DNA from: Verrucomicrobiota bacterium
Lineage (GTDB): Bacteria > Verrucomicrobiota > Verrucomicrobiia > Opitutales > Opitutaceae
Direction of reading: 5' to 3'
NCBI GenBank assembly: GCA_016235555.1
Contig: JACRKC010000060.1
Span: forward strand, 62,001-126,000
DNA length: 64,000 bases
Shown here: piece after piece, positions 25,904 to 34,680 of the stretch
Numbering within the stretch: position 1 is the stretch's first letter
How the letters are laid out: each line of letters opens with the position of its first letter
Program-made: the position numbers and the translations under genes
The notes under the pieces: generated by a model
Told to the model about the DNA's origin: nothing
Seen by the model: the letters and a program-made list of their open reading frames with translations, nothing else
The model's database searches: none

Positions 25904-26393
25904 GCCACCGCGGATCGGGAGCAGGAACACGCACCCGCCCGATCGGCCCAACCGAACGATTGGAACAGGAAGTCCGGGAAGGGCAGAAGATTGGCACTTG
26001 CCGGAATCCTTTTGCAGGAAATCCCGGTTTGAGAGGCTTCCTTCGCTTCCTCAGCACCGCGCCGGGCCACGACCGAACCAAAGCCGTCTTACAGGAGGCA
26101 GCAGAGGGCGCAGAGAAAAGCAGGAGCAACGCGGTCCGTCTTCTCTGCTCCCTCTGCGTCCTCCTGTAAAAACTCCGTTCGGCGAACCCGCCCTACACTC
26201 CGGCTTGGGCTGCGATCGAAAGCAGAACGCGCACCGGCCCGATCACCCCTGGAACAGAAAGGCCGGAAAGAACGGGAAGGGTGGAAGGTCGGGGCTTCCC
26301 GACCTTTCCGTCCTTCCTGTTCAAGAATTCTGCTTGATGAGGTCGATTCCGCGCGTGGCCAATGGCGAGCGACGCGGGTTTAGCCGCGCGCGG
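25904..26393. other. Intergenic region rich in repeats
   Basis: No credible gene. Two diverged direct repeats about 301 bases apart (25913-25980 and 26214-26280) share GATCG, AGCAG, CGCACC and CCCGATC blocks followed by GGAACAG. Between them is the family M inverted repeat. After the second copy come GGAACAGAAAGGCCGGAAAG (26251-26270) and an inverted partner ending CCTTCCTGTTC at 26322, enclosing the hairpin AAGGTCGGG-GCTT-CCCGACCTT. Confidence 0.6.
26089..26168. repeat. Inverted repeat, TTACAGGAGG type (family M)
   Basis: CTTACAGGAGGCAGCAGAGG followed by GCGCAGAGAA (from 26089) pairs with TTCTCTGCTCCCTCTGCGTC followed by CTCCTGTAA (to 26168), about 29 bases per arm with a few mismatches. 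It is purine/pyrimidine biased and unlike the GC-rich families. Confidence 0.75.
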
Positions 26394-26420
26394 AGCGCGT
26401 TGGGGGCAACGCGCTCCACC
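26394..26420. repeat. GGAG-headed hairpin, family F, abutting a stop codon
   Basis: Read on the minus strand it is GGTGGAGCGCGTTGCCCCCA followed by ACGCGCT, with CGCGTTG and CAACGCG as stem. The giant gene's TGA occupies 26422-26424, so the element begins one base after the stop. The same family occurs as an inverted pair inside the TolC-like gene at 39079-39157. There is no T-tract. Confidence 0.8.
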
Positions 26421-26421
26421 T

Positions 26422-29400
26422 TCACGGTCCCGGCGCGAAGCCGTCCTCTGTGCCGGACTGCACGTGATACTGGCCCGTGCGCACCGTGCCCTGGCGGTAG
26501 TTGTAGAGTTCGATCACGCGGAGCAGCTCCGCGAGGTTGAGCTTGCCGTCCGGCGGCGTGCCGACGGCCGAACCCACCGTGTCCGCGGAGTGGTAGACCG
26601 TGATCGTCGCGCCGCCGGGGCCGGGCGTGTAGCCATCCTCCGTGCCGGACTGCACCGTGTATTGCCCGGTGCGCACGGTGCCGGCGCGGTAATTGTAGAG
26701 TTCGATCACGCGCAACAGCTCCGCGAGGCTGAGCCGGTTGTCAGGCGCGGTGCCCGGCGCGGTGCCCATCGTGTCGGCCGAGTGGAAACGCGGGGCGGCC
26801 ACGACGCTCAGCGGACTGGGCGTGACCGCGGTCGACTGCGGCGAGCCGCTGAGGCGCAGCGAGGCCGTGGCGGCGAGGAGCTGCGGGCCGGTCGTGCCCG
26901 CGGGCACGTTGAGCGTGTAGGCGAACGTCGCCGGGCTCACCGGCACGCCGGACCACGCCCAGTTGAGCGTGCCGCTGTCGCCGGCCACCGGCTTGATGTC
27001 GCCCGCCGTGCCCGCATCCGAGGCAAAGCTCCAGCCCACGGGCAGCGTCACCGTCCACCCGAGCGCCGAGACGCCCGCGGGGAACGTGAACGTGTTGGTG
27101 ATCGTGACCGTGCCCCCGGCGGCGTAGCCGCCGCCGACCACTGCGTGCGCGCCGGTCGAACCCGTGGCCCCGCTGACCACCGTGAGCGTCGCGGGCAGGC
27201 TCGTCGCGGCGCCGAGCGCGTTGCTGACCACGACGGAATAACTGCCGCCGTCGGTCGCCGCTGCCGTCGCAAGCGCATACACCGCCCCGGTCGCGCCGGA
27301 GACCGGCACGCCGTCCTTGCGCCACTGGAAGTTCAACGGCCCGGTGCCGCTCGCGAGGGCGCGTAGCGCGACCGGGCTGCCGATCGCCGCGGTGGTCGCC
27401 ACCGGCGGCGAAACGATCGCCGGCGCGAAGCTCGCCGGCCGGGCGGCGTCGAGATCGTGCAACTCGAGCAGGACCGTGCCGCCGATGTTGTCGCCGGCGC
27501 TCACCTGCACGGTGCTCGCCCCGGCGTGGAGGTTGCCGGTGAGCACGAGGGCGGCGTCGCGGCTGCCGGCGGGCAACGCAAACGTGGCGACGCGGGCCGT
27601 GGCCGTGGTCGTCGCGGCCGCTTCGGTGGCGTTGGCGTCCCAGTCGTCGTTGTTGCCGATGAGGGTGCCGTCGCGCACGACGAGCATCGCGGGATTGGTG
27701 AGCGCGCCGGCGAGGCCGAGCGCCGGACCGACCGAACGCACGAGGTAGCTACGCTGGCCGCGGCCGTTGGCGCCGAGGCCGCCGATCACCACGCCGCCGC
27801 CGGCGCCCATCCGGCCGCGGATGGCGACGTAGGGCAGCGTGCTCATGGGTGCGGTGGCGAGGTCGGCGTCGTGGAGTTCGAGATAACCGAGGCCGGCCGC
27901 ACCGGTCGCGGGCAGCGCCCGCACGGTGTAGGTGCCGGGAGCGAGCGTGCGCACGATCGCGGCGTCCTTGCTGCCGGGGCTGAGTGCAAAGGCGCCGACG
28001 GCGGCTGTCGTGGCCGGGATTGAGTCCGGGTCGACCCCGACCGACCAATCGTCGTTCACCGCGATCAGGTTGCCCGTGGAGTCGAACAGTTCGAGCTTCG
28101 GGTCGCCGAGGCCGGTGAGTCCGAACGGCGCGAGGCCGGGGCCGACGGCACGGAGCAGGACCTTCTTCGCGACGCTGCCCTCGATCGTGAAGAGGCCGAG
28201 CGCGCCATCGCCGTCGATCAGGAGCCGGGCCGAGTAGGAAACGACGCGGGGGACGACGTTGACGCGCGCGGCGGAGCTCGTGGCGGAGCCGAGGGCGTTG
28301 GTGACGACGACGGTGTAGTCGCCGCGGTCGTAGGTCTGGGCGTTGCCGATGGTGAGGGTGGCATTGGTCGCGCCGGTGAGCGCGACGCCGTCGCGGCGCC
28401 ATTGGTAGGTGAAGGGCACGGTGCCGACGGCTGCGACGGAAACCGTGAGGCTGCCGCCGACGGCCAACGTGCCGCCGCTGGGTTGCACCGTGATTTGCGG
28501 TGCGGTGTCGGTAACAACGAGCGTCGCCGACGAGCTCGTGACGCTCGCGTAGCTGTTCGCCACGACCACATCATAGGAGCCGGCGTCAGCCAGTTGCGCA
28601 GGAGAAAACGTCAGCGAAGAATTCGTCGCTCCGGCGATCCCGGACCCGTTCTTACGCCACTGATAGGTCGGCGAAGAGGGCGAACCCGTGGCGGAGACGG
28701 CGAGCACCACAGTCGTGCCGACATACGTGGCCAAGCCCACCGGCTGAGCCGTGATCGTGACGCCCGCGGGATTGACGACGAGCACGGCGGGACTGCTGGC
28801 CACCGAACCAGCAGCATTGGTGACCAAGACATCGTAGGTGCCGGCGTGCGAAGGCACCGCAGGGCCGAGGGCCAGCGTGCTGTAAAGCGCGTCGGCGATC
28901 GGCACGCCGTCTTTTCTCCACTGATAACCGAGTGGCGCCGAACCCGTCGCAGTGACACGAAAACTCGCCAGATTGGTCTCATTTAACGTGGCCCCAACGG
29001 GCTGCACCGTGATCGTCGGTGCCACCGCGGGCGTGGTCGTAAGGACAGCCGTCGCTGAGGTCACGGTGCCGGCTGCATTCGTGACGACCACATCGAAGTT
29101 GCCGGCATCAGCGGTTTGCACGTTGCCGATGGAGAACGTCGACGAGGTGGCGCCGGGGATCACGGTCCCGTTCTTCCGCCACTGATAGGTGAACGGCGCG
29201 GTGCCGAAAATGCCGACGGAAAAACTCACCGTTCCTCCGACAAACTGCGTCGTGCTCACTGGTTGGCTCGTAATGGATGGTGGCACTGCAGCAGTCACCG
29301 TCAGCACGGCCGACGACGACGTCACGCTGCCGGCGGAATTGGTGATCACGACATCGTAGGTGCCCGCATCGGTGGACTTCACGCTGGAAAACAAGAGCGT

Positions 29401-32400
29401 GGCATTCGTCGCCCCGGCAATCGCCACACCACTCTTGCGCCACTGGATCGTAAACGGTGGTGGGCCGTAGGAGAGCACCGAGAAGCTCACATTCCCCCCC
29501 GCCACCTGTGTGGCGTTCATCGGCTGGCCGGCAATGGTCGGTGGCGTCGGCTGATTGACGACCAGCACCGCCGCCTGCGACGTCACGCTCCCGCCGGCAT
29601 TGGTCACGACCACATCGTAGGTGCCGGCCTGGGTCAGCGCCGTGCTGCCGATCGTGTAGGCCGAGCTGATGGCGCCAGCTATCGCCGCACCGTTGAACCG
29701 CCACTGGTAGGTGACGGACGTGCTGCTCGAGACGATGACAACGAAGTTCGACAAGCCGCCGATGATCACGGTGCCGCCCTGCGGTTGGCTCGTAATCACG
29801 GGCGGCGATCCCGGCTGCACGGTGACAGCCGCGGCATTTGATGTGACGGAACCGGCCGCATTGGTGACGACCACATCGTAGCTCCCGGCGTTGGTCAGTT
29901 GGACGCCGAACATCGAAAACGACGCACTCGTCGCAAAGGCCACGGCCACGCCATCCTTGCGCCATTGGTAAGTGAACGGCGCCGTGCCCGTAGCGGCCAC
30001 CGACAGAGTGACCGATTGCCCGACCAGCGCAGTTTGCGCCACCGGCTGCACGGAGATTGTCGGCGGCGTCCCGGGCGACACCGTCAACGTGGCCGCGCTT
30101 GAAGTAACCGCCCCGACGGAGTTGGTCACGACGACATCGTAGCTGCCTGCGCTCAAAAGCTGGATGTTCGACAACGTGAGGGAGGCGTTGGTCTCACCGG
30201 TAATGGCGGCGCCATCCTTGCGCCACTGGTAAGAAAGCGGAGTTGCGCCCGAAGCAACCACCGCCATCGACACGGTTTGTCCGACTTGAGCAGCCTGAGC
30301 GACTGGATGAGTCGTGATGAACGGTGCACTTTCATTTGACGCATCCCGCAGGGCGAGCACGTGATTGGATCCACCGGAAATGGAGAAGACATTGGTCACG
30401 GCCGCAGCGCCGGACGTAAGCGACGACGAGTTGCTGCCCCACGCCACCACGCTCCCGTCGGCTTTGACCGCATAGCTCGTGTAGCCACTGGCACCGATGG
30501 TGACGACGTTGGCCAGGCCGGCAGGCACGGTGGCCTGACCCAAGCCGTTGTCGCCCCACGCGACGACCGTGCCGTCCGCCTTCAACGCGAGCGCAAAGTT
30601 GTAGCCGCACGCAATGGCCGTCACGCCGGCCAAACCTGCCGGCACGACCGCGCCACTGCCGCTTCCCCAGCCGACCACGGCGCCGTCCGACTTGAGCGCG
30701 AGGCGGTGGCTGTCACCTGCGGCAATGGCGGTGACGCTGTTCAGGCCGGCGGGGACGTCGGTGGCTACACTGCTGGAGGTCCAGGCCGTGATGGTGCCGT
30801 CAGTCTTCAACGCCATGGCGTAGCCCCCGCCCGACGCGACCGCGACGACGTTGGCAAGGCCGGATGGCGTGTAGTTGATGCTGCCCCACGTGGTGACCGT
30901 GCCATCCGCCCGCAGCGCCATGCTGTGGGTGCTGCCGGCGGCCGCCGCCACGACGCCGGTAAGTCCGCCCGGCGGGTTGGTCTGACCGGATGAACTTTGG
31001 CCCCAGGCGACGAGCGTGCCGTCGCTCTTGATCGCGATACTGTGGTTATAGCCAGCCGCCACGGCCATCACGTTGGTCAATCCGGCCGGCACACTCGACT
31101 GGCCGTAGGAGTTGTCGCCCCAGGCGAGCACCTGCGTGGGAGCCGAGACGCCAACGAAGACCGCCGCGCTCGTGACCGGGCCCACGCTGTTGGTCGCGAC
31201 CACTTGGTAGGCACCCGTGTCGCGCCACGTGGCACCGGAAATCGCATAGCTGGCGTTCGTCGCGCCCGGCAGCGGACGACCGTTGCGGCGCCATTGATAG
31301 GTGACTGTTCCCGGGATCGCCGCGGTGGCGGTAAGGGTGAGGTTTTGCCCGGCGGAGAGCACCTGCTGGCCCGTGAGATTCAGGGTCACGGCAGTCGCAG
31401 TGTTAATGGTCACCGTCGCAACCTGGCTGGTGATTGACCCGAGTTGATTGGACACGACCACGTCGTAGCCACCGGCGCTGGCCGACGAGAGGTTGGCGAG
31501 CGCGAGCGTCGCCGTCGTCGCGCCCGCGAGGGCGACACCGTTTTTGCGCCACTGATAGGCGGGCAGCGAAGTGCCGCCACTGGCAGTCACTGCCAGGGTT
31601 AGGCTCTGCCCGGCGAACGCCGTGACACTCGCCGGCTGGGTCGTGATCGTCGGCGCGAGATCCCCGGACGAATCGCGCAGGGCTAGAGAACGGACACCCC
31701 CGGCGGCCACTCCAACAACCGCGTTCAATCCGGCCGGCACGGTGGTCTCGCCCGAACCATTGGTGCCCCACGCGATCACGCTGCCGTCGGATCGGAGCGC
31801 GAGCGCGTGGCTGCCACCTGCAGCGATCGCAACAACACCCGACAATCCGGGCGGGAGAACCGCTGGCCCCGTGCCGTTCGCGCCCCAACTCACCACCGTG
31901 CCATCGGACTTCAGCGCGAGGCCGAAATTATATCCGGCACTGATCGCGACGACGTTGCTCAACCCGGCAGGGACACTGCACTGGCCGGAGTCGTTCTTGC
32001 CCCAGCCGACGACCGTGCCGTCCTGTTTGAGCGCAAGGCTGAAACTGGCACCAGCGGAGATAGCTGCGACTCCGGCGAGCCCACTTGGCACCGCGGTGCC
32101 GCCAAAGGTCGGATCGCCCCACGAAACGACCGTGCCATCTGATTTTAGCGCGAGGCAGTGCGTGTAACGGGTCGCAACCGAAACGACGGTTGCAAGACCG
32201 GTGGGAATATTCGTCTGACCATAGAAATTGTCGCCCCACGCCACGACGCGGCCATCAGCCCGAAGCGCAAGGAACGCCCCTCCCGCGTCCATCGCCACGA
32301 CGTTGGTGAGATCCGCTGGAACCGCGTAACTACTACCCGGCACGACCACCGTCCCATCGGCCTTCAACGCGATAACGAAACCAATCGATACGGCGTTCGA

Positions 32401-34170
32401 CAATCCAGCCGGAAACAAACGATTCACTGAGTTGTTTCCCCAGTCGACCACTTGCGTCGTCGCCGGCGCCACGCGCACGAAAATCGGCGCACTCGTGACC
32501 GCACCGCTCCCGTCGTTGTAAACCGCCTGATAGTAACCCGACGCGGTCGCGCTGGCGTTGGTGAGCGCGAGGCTGCGGCCCGTCGCGCTCGCGATGGCCA
32601 AGCCACTGCGTTTCCACTGCACCGTCGCCGAGGAACTGATCGCCGGATCCAGCGTCAGCGTCAGCGACTGACCGGTGCCGATGACGTAGCGGCCGTTGTT
32701 CGTGGCGCTCACCACTGGAGAAGGGTTCACCGTGAGTGTGGCGGCGTTGCTCGTGGCGGAGCCGAGGTAATTCGTGACCACGACATCGTAGTTGCCAGCG
32801 GTGGCTGCGGCGGTTTCGCCGACGGTGAAGGAGGCGGCCGTCGCACCGGAAATAGTCACGCCATCTTTGCGCCACTGGTAGGTGGCCGGCACGGGCCCGA
32901 CATTTGCCACGACCGAAAAGGTGATGGACTGGCCGAGATTGCCGGACTGTGCGATCGGATGAGCGGTGATAATCGGGGCCACATCAGCCGTGGCGTCGCG
33001 CAGCGCGAGGGCATGGTCCCGTCCAGCCGCGAGACCGACCATCATCGAAAGGCCATTCGGCACCGTCGCCTGCCCGTCGGTATTGAGTCCCCACGCGACC
33101 GCTCCACCGTCAGATTTCAAAGCCAGGCTGTTGTAGGTGGACCCCGCAATGGCCACCACATTCGCCAATCCTGCGGGCACGGTCCCCTGGCGGTAGAAGT
33201 TATCGCCCCAGGCCACCACCGTCCCGTCCGATTTCAGCGCGAGGCTGTGTCCGCCCCCTGCGAGGGCCACCACGTCGGTCAAACCCGCCGGCACCGACAC
33301 TTGTCCGTTGTCATTGCGTCCCCACGCGACCACCGTGCCGTCGGACTTGAGCGCGAGGCTATGATAGGTTCCCCCCGCGATCCCGACCACGTTCGTCAGA
33401 CCGGTGGGCACGGTCGTTTGGCCATCGCCGTTGCGGCCCCATGCGACGACCGTGCCGTCGGATTTCAACGCCAGGCAATGATAGAACCCCCCGGCGATCG
33501 CCACCACACTCGCCAAGCCCGTTGGCACCGCCGTCTGGCCATAAAAATTGCTGCCCCACGCGACCACCGTGCCGTCCGACTTCAACGCAAAGCTGAATTC
33601 CCCGCCAGCAGCGACCGCGACCACATTTGTGAGACCGGCCGGCGCCGTCCTCTGACCGTTTTCGTTGGCCCCCCAACCGGCCACCGTCCCGTCTGCGGTC
33701 AACGCGATACTGAAACGATATCCAGCCGACACGGACACAACATTCGCCAGTCCCGTCGGCGCCGTTGCCTGGCCGTCGGCGTTGTTACCCCATGCGGCAA
33801 TGTTAGCCGGATTGACCGCCACGTTCACAAACACCACCGCGCTCGTCGTCGAGCCGCTCGTGTTGGTGGCGACGGCTTGATACCAGCCGTTGTCGCGGTA
33901 GGGCTTCGCGGCGGTGATCGTGTGGCTCGCGTTGGTCGCGCCGGCGATCGGGAGGCCGTTGCGTTTCCATTGAAAACTCGTCGCGCCCGTGGCGGCGACG
34001 GTGAGCGTGAGGTTCTGGTTGATGGTCACGACCTGCCGGGCGGACGGCACGGTCGTAAACACCGGCGCCTGCGCCTGCGCGAGGGTGGGCAGAAAACCGA
34101 GAACCAGGAAGCACCACAGCGAGCGCACATGGACTAACGCACGCGAAACCGGCCGGAAGAGCGGAGGCAT
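26422..34170 (-). CDS. Giant exported RCC1-repeat / Ig-like protein with dockerin-like tail
   Basis: 2582 residues from the ATG at 34170, which opens a signal peptide ending LPTLAQAQA; the upstream frame to 34446 is rejected. After one Ig-like module come three blocks of RCC1-type repeats (unit like VVAWGDNFYGQTNIPTGL then about 20 residues ending LALKSDGTV), each block with seven units: about 33000-33804, 31665-32455 and 30335-31140, presumably three seven-bladed propellers. Two Ig-like modules separate successive blocks, then eight run in tandem (to about 28260; marker YQWRKDG, DVVVTNAAGSVTS). Next are two related beta domains with VLLRAVGPG-like and DDW motifs, a fourteenth Ig module, a Gly/Thr-rich domain, and a duplicated LAELLRVIELYNYR tail. 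It is most likely a surface or secreted binding protein; no catalytic domain was seen. The strongly repeated codons make it a misassembly risk. Confidence 0.85.
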   Translation of the reverse strand: MPPLFRPVSRALVHVRSLWCFLVLGFLPTLAQAQAPVFTTVPSARQVVTINQNLTLTVAATGATSFQWKRNGLPIAGATNASHTITAAKPYRDNGWYQAVATNTSGSTTSAVVFVNVAVNPANIAAWGNNADGQATAPTGLANVVSVSAGYRFSIALTADGTVAGWGANENGQRTAPAGLTNVVAVAAGGEFSFALKSDGTVVAWGSNFYGQTAVPTGLASVVAIAGGFYHCLALKSDGTVVAWGRNGDGQTTVPTGLTNVVGIAGGTYHSLALKSDGTVVAWGRNDNGQVSVPAGLTDVVALAGGGHSLALKSDGTVVAWGDNFYRQGTVPAGLANVVAIAGSTYNSLALKSDGGAVAWGLNTDGQATVPNGLSMMVGLAAGRDHALALRDATADVAPIITAHPIAQSGNLGQSITFSVVANVGPVPATYQWRKDGVTISGATAASFTVGETAAATAGNYDVVVTNYLGSATSNAATLTVNPSPVVSATNNGRYVIGTGQSLTLTLDPAISSSATVQWKRSGLAIASATGRSLALTNASATASGYYQAVYNDGSGAVTSAPIFVRVAPATTQVVDWGNNSVNRLFPAGLSNAVSIGFVIALKADGTVVVPGSSYAVPADLTNVVAMDAGGAFLALRADGRVVAWGDNFYGQTNIPTGLATVVSVATRYTHCLALKSDGTVVSWGDPTFGGTAVPSGLAGVAAISAGASFSLALKQDGTVVGWGKNDSGQCSVPAGLSNVVAISAGYNFGLALKSDGTVVSWGANGTGPAVLPPGLSGVVAIAAGGSHALALRSDGSVIAWGTNGSGETTVPAGLNAVVGVAAGGVRSLALRDSSGDLAPTITTQPASVTAFAGQSLTLAVTASGGTSLPAYQWRKNGVALAGATTATLALANLSSASAGGYDVVVSNQLGSITSQVATVTINTATAVTLNLTGQQVLSAGQNLTLTATAAIPGTVTYQWRRNGRPLPGATNASYAISGATWRDTGAYQVVATNSVGPVTSAAVFVGVSAPTQVLAWGDNSYGQSSVPAGLTNVMAVAAGYNHSIAIKSDGTLVAWGQSSSGQTNPPGGLTGVVAAAAGSTHSMALRADGTVTTWGSINYTPSGLANVVAVASGGGYAMALKTDGTITAWTSSSVATDVPAGLNSVTAIAAGDSHRLALKSDGAVVGWGSGSGAVVPAGLAGVTAIACGYNFALALKADGTVVAWGDNGLGQATVPAGLANVVTIGASGYTSYAVKADGSVVAWGSNSSSLTSGAAAVTNVFSISGGSNHVLALRDASNESAPFITTHPVAQAAQVGQTVSMAVVASGATPLSYQWRKDGAAITGETNASLTLSNIQLLSAGSYDVVVTNSVGAVTSSAATLTVSPGTPPTISVQPVAQTALVGQSVTLSVAATGTAPFTYQWRKDGVAVAFATSASFSMFGVQLTNAGSYDVVVTNAAGSVTSNAAAVTVQPGSPPVITSQPQGGTVIIGGLSNFVVIVSSSTSVTYQWRFNGAAIAGAISSAYTIGSTALTQAGTYDVVVTNAGGSVTSQAAVLVVNQPTPPTIAGQPMNATQVAGGNVSFSVLSYGPPPFTIQWRKSGVAIAGATNATLLFSSVKSTDAGTYDVVITNSAGSVTSSSAVLTVTAAVPPSITSQPVSTTQFVGGTVSFSVGIFGTAPFTYQWRKNGTVIPGATSSTFSIGNVQTADAGNFDVVVTNAAGTVTSATAVLTTTPAVAPTITVQPVGATLNETNLASFRVTATGSAPLGYQWRKDGVPIADALYSTLALGPAVPSHAGTYDVLVTNAAGSVASSPAVLVVNPAGVTITAQPVGLATYVGTTVVLAVSATGSPSSPTYQWRKNGSGIAGATNSSLTFSPAQLADAGSYDVVVANSYASVTSSSATLVVTDTAPQITVQPSGGTLAVGGSLTVSVAAVGTVPFTYQWRRDGVALTGATNATLTIGNAQTYDRGDYTVVVTNALGSATSSAARVNVVPRVVSYSARLLIDGDGALGLFTIEGSVAKKVLLRAVGPGLAPFGLTGLGDPKLELFDSTGNLIAVNDDWSVGVDPDSIPATTAAVGAFALSPGSKDAAIVRTLAPGTYTVRALPATGAAGLGYLELHDADLATAPMSTLPYVAIRGRMGAGGGVVIGGLGANGRGQRSYLVRSVGPALGLAGALTNPAMLVVRDGTLIGNNDDWDANATEAAATTTATARVATFALPAGSRDAALVLTGNLHAGASTVQVSAGDNIGGTVLLELHDLDAARPASFAPAIVSPPVATTAAIGSPVALRALASGTGPLNFQWRKDGVPVSGATGAVYALATAAATDGGSYSVVVSNALGAATSLPATLTVVSGATGSTGAHAVVGGGYAAGGTVTITNTFTFPAGVSALGWTVTLPVGWSFASDAGTAGDIKPVAGDSGTLNWAWSGVPVSPATFAYTLNVPAGTTGPQLLAATASLRLSGSPQSTAVTPSPLSVVAAPRFHSADTMGTAPGTAPDNRLSLAELLRVIELYNYRAGTVRTGQYTVQSGTEDGYTPGPGGATITVYHSADTVGSAVGTPPDGKLNLAELLRVIELYNYRQGTVRTGQYHVQSGTEDGFAPGP

Positions 34171-34680
34171 AGTGCTGCCGACGATGCGCCGCTCCCGGCG
34201 AAGACACAAGGCCCGAGCCCGGCGTCGGGAGATTTTCCCGCTGCGCATCTCCTGGCGCGGCCGCGGGCGGAGCGGGGGAATTCGGCTACCCCGCGACCAA
34301 ACCGAAACCACGGAGGGGATGGGCCACAAAAAGCACCCAAGGCCCAGCGCGGCGAAGCCGCAATGAAAGCACGGACCAAGGCATTTTTTGACCGCGGATG
34401 ACGCGGATTTTCGCGGATAAGGTTCCCCCGCCTCCGGCGGCGCCAAAGGCGACCAGGGCAGGAAGACCTCGGATCATCCGCGCTTCACCCGCCTCTGGCG
34501 GGCAAGTCGGTGTAATCCGCGGTGAATGGTTTGGAATCTCCATCGCTGGTTCACCCGCCGAGAGGAGGCGGCGAACCCACGAAACTTCCTCCCGGGATAT
34601 TCGTCTCGACGCCCGTTCCCGCCCGCCGCTCACTTTCCCTCCGACCCGTTCGTTCCCACGCCGGCTCCCACCCGCCCCGC
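34171..34680. other. Divergent intergenic region with family N repeat
   Basis: 510 bases without a convincing gene. ACCGCGGATGACGCGGATTT and following bases (34391-34419) are loosely mirrored by GGATCATCCGCGCTTCACCC (34471-34490) and GTAATCCGCGGTGAAT (34512-34527). The pairing is imperfect. Promoters for the giant gene (-) and the RND operon (+) must lie here. Confidence 0.5.

Noticed and set aside
25620-26129. 169-residue minus-strand frame downstream of the oxidoreductase
   Set aside because: It overlaps the oxidoreductase gene and an intergenic repeat region, and its composition is Arg/Ser/Cys-rich without family similarity.
26394-26420. Family F hairpin as intrinsic terminator of the giant gene
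   Set aside because: The stem is strong but there is no T-tract on the minus strand after it, unlike the clear terminators at 10021, 13058 and 46451.
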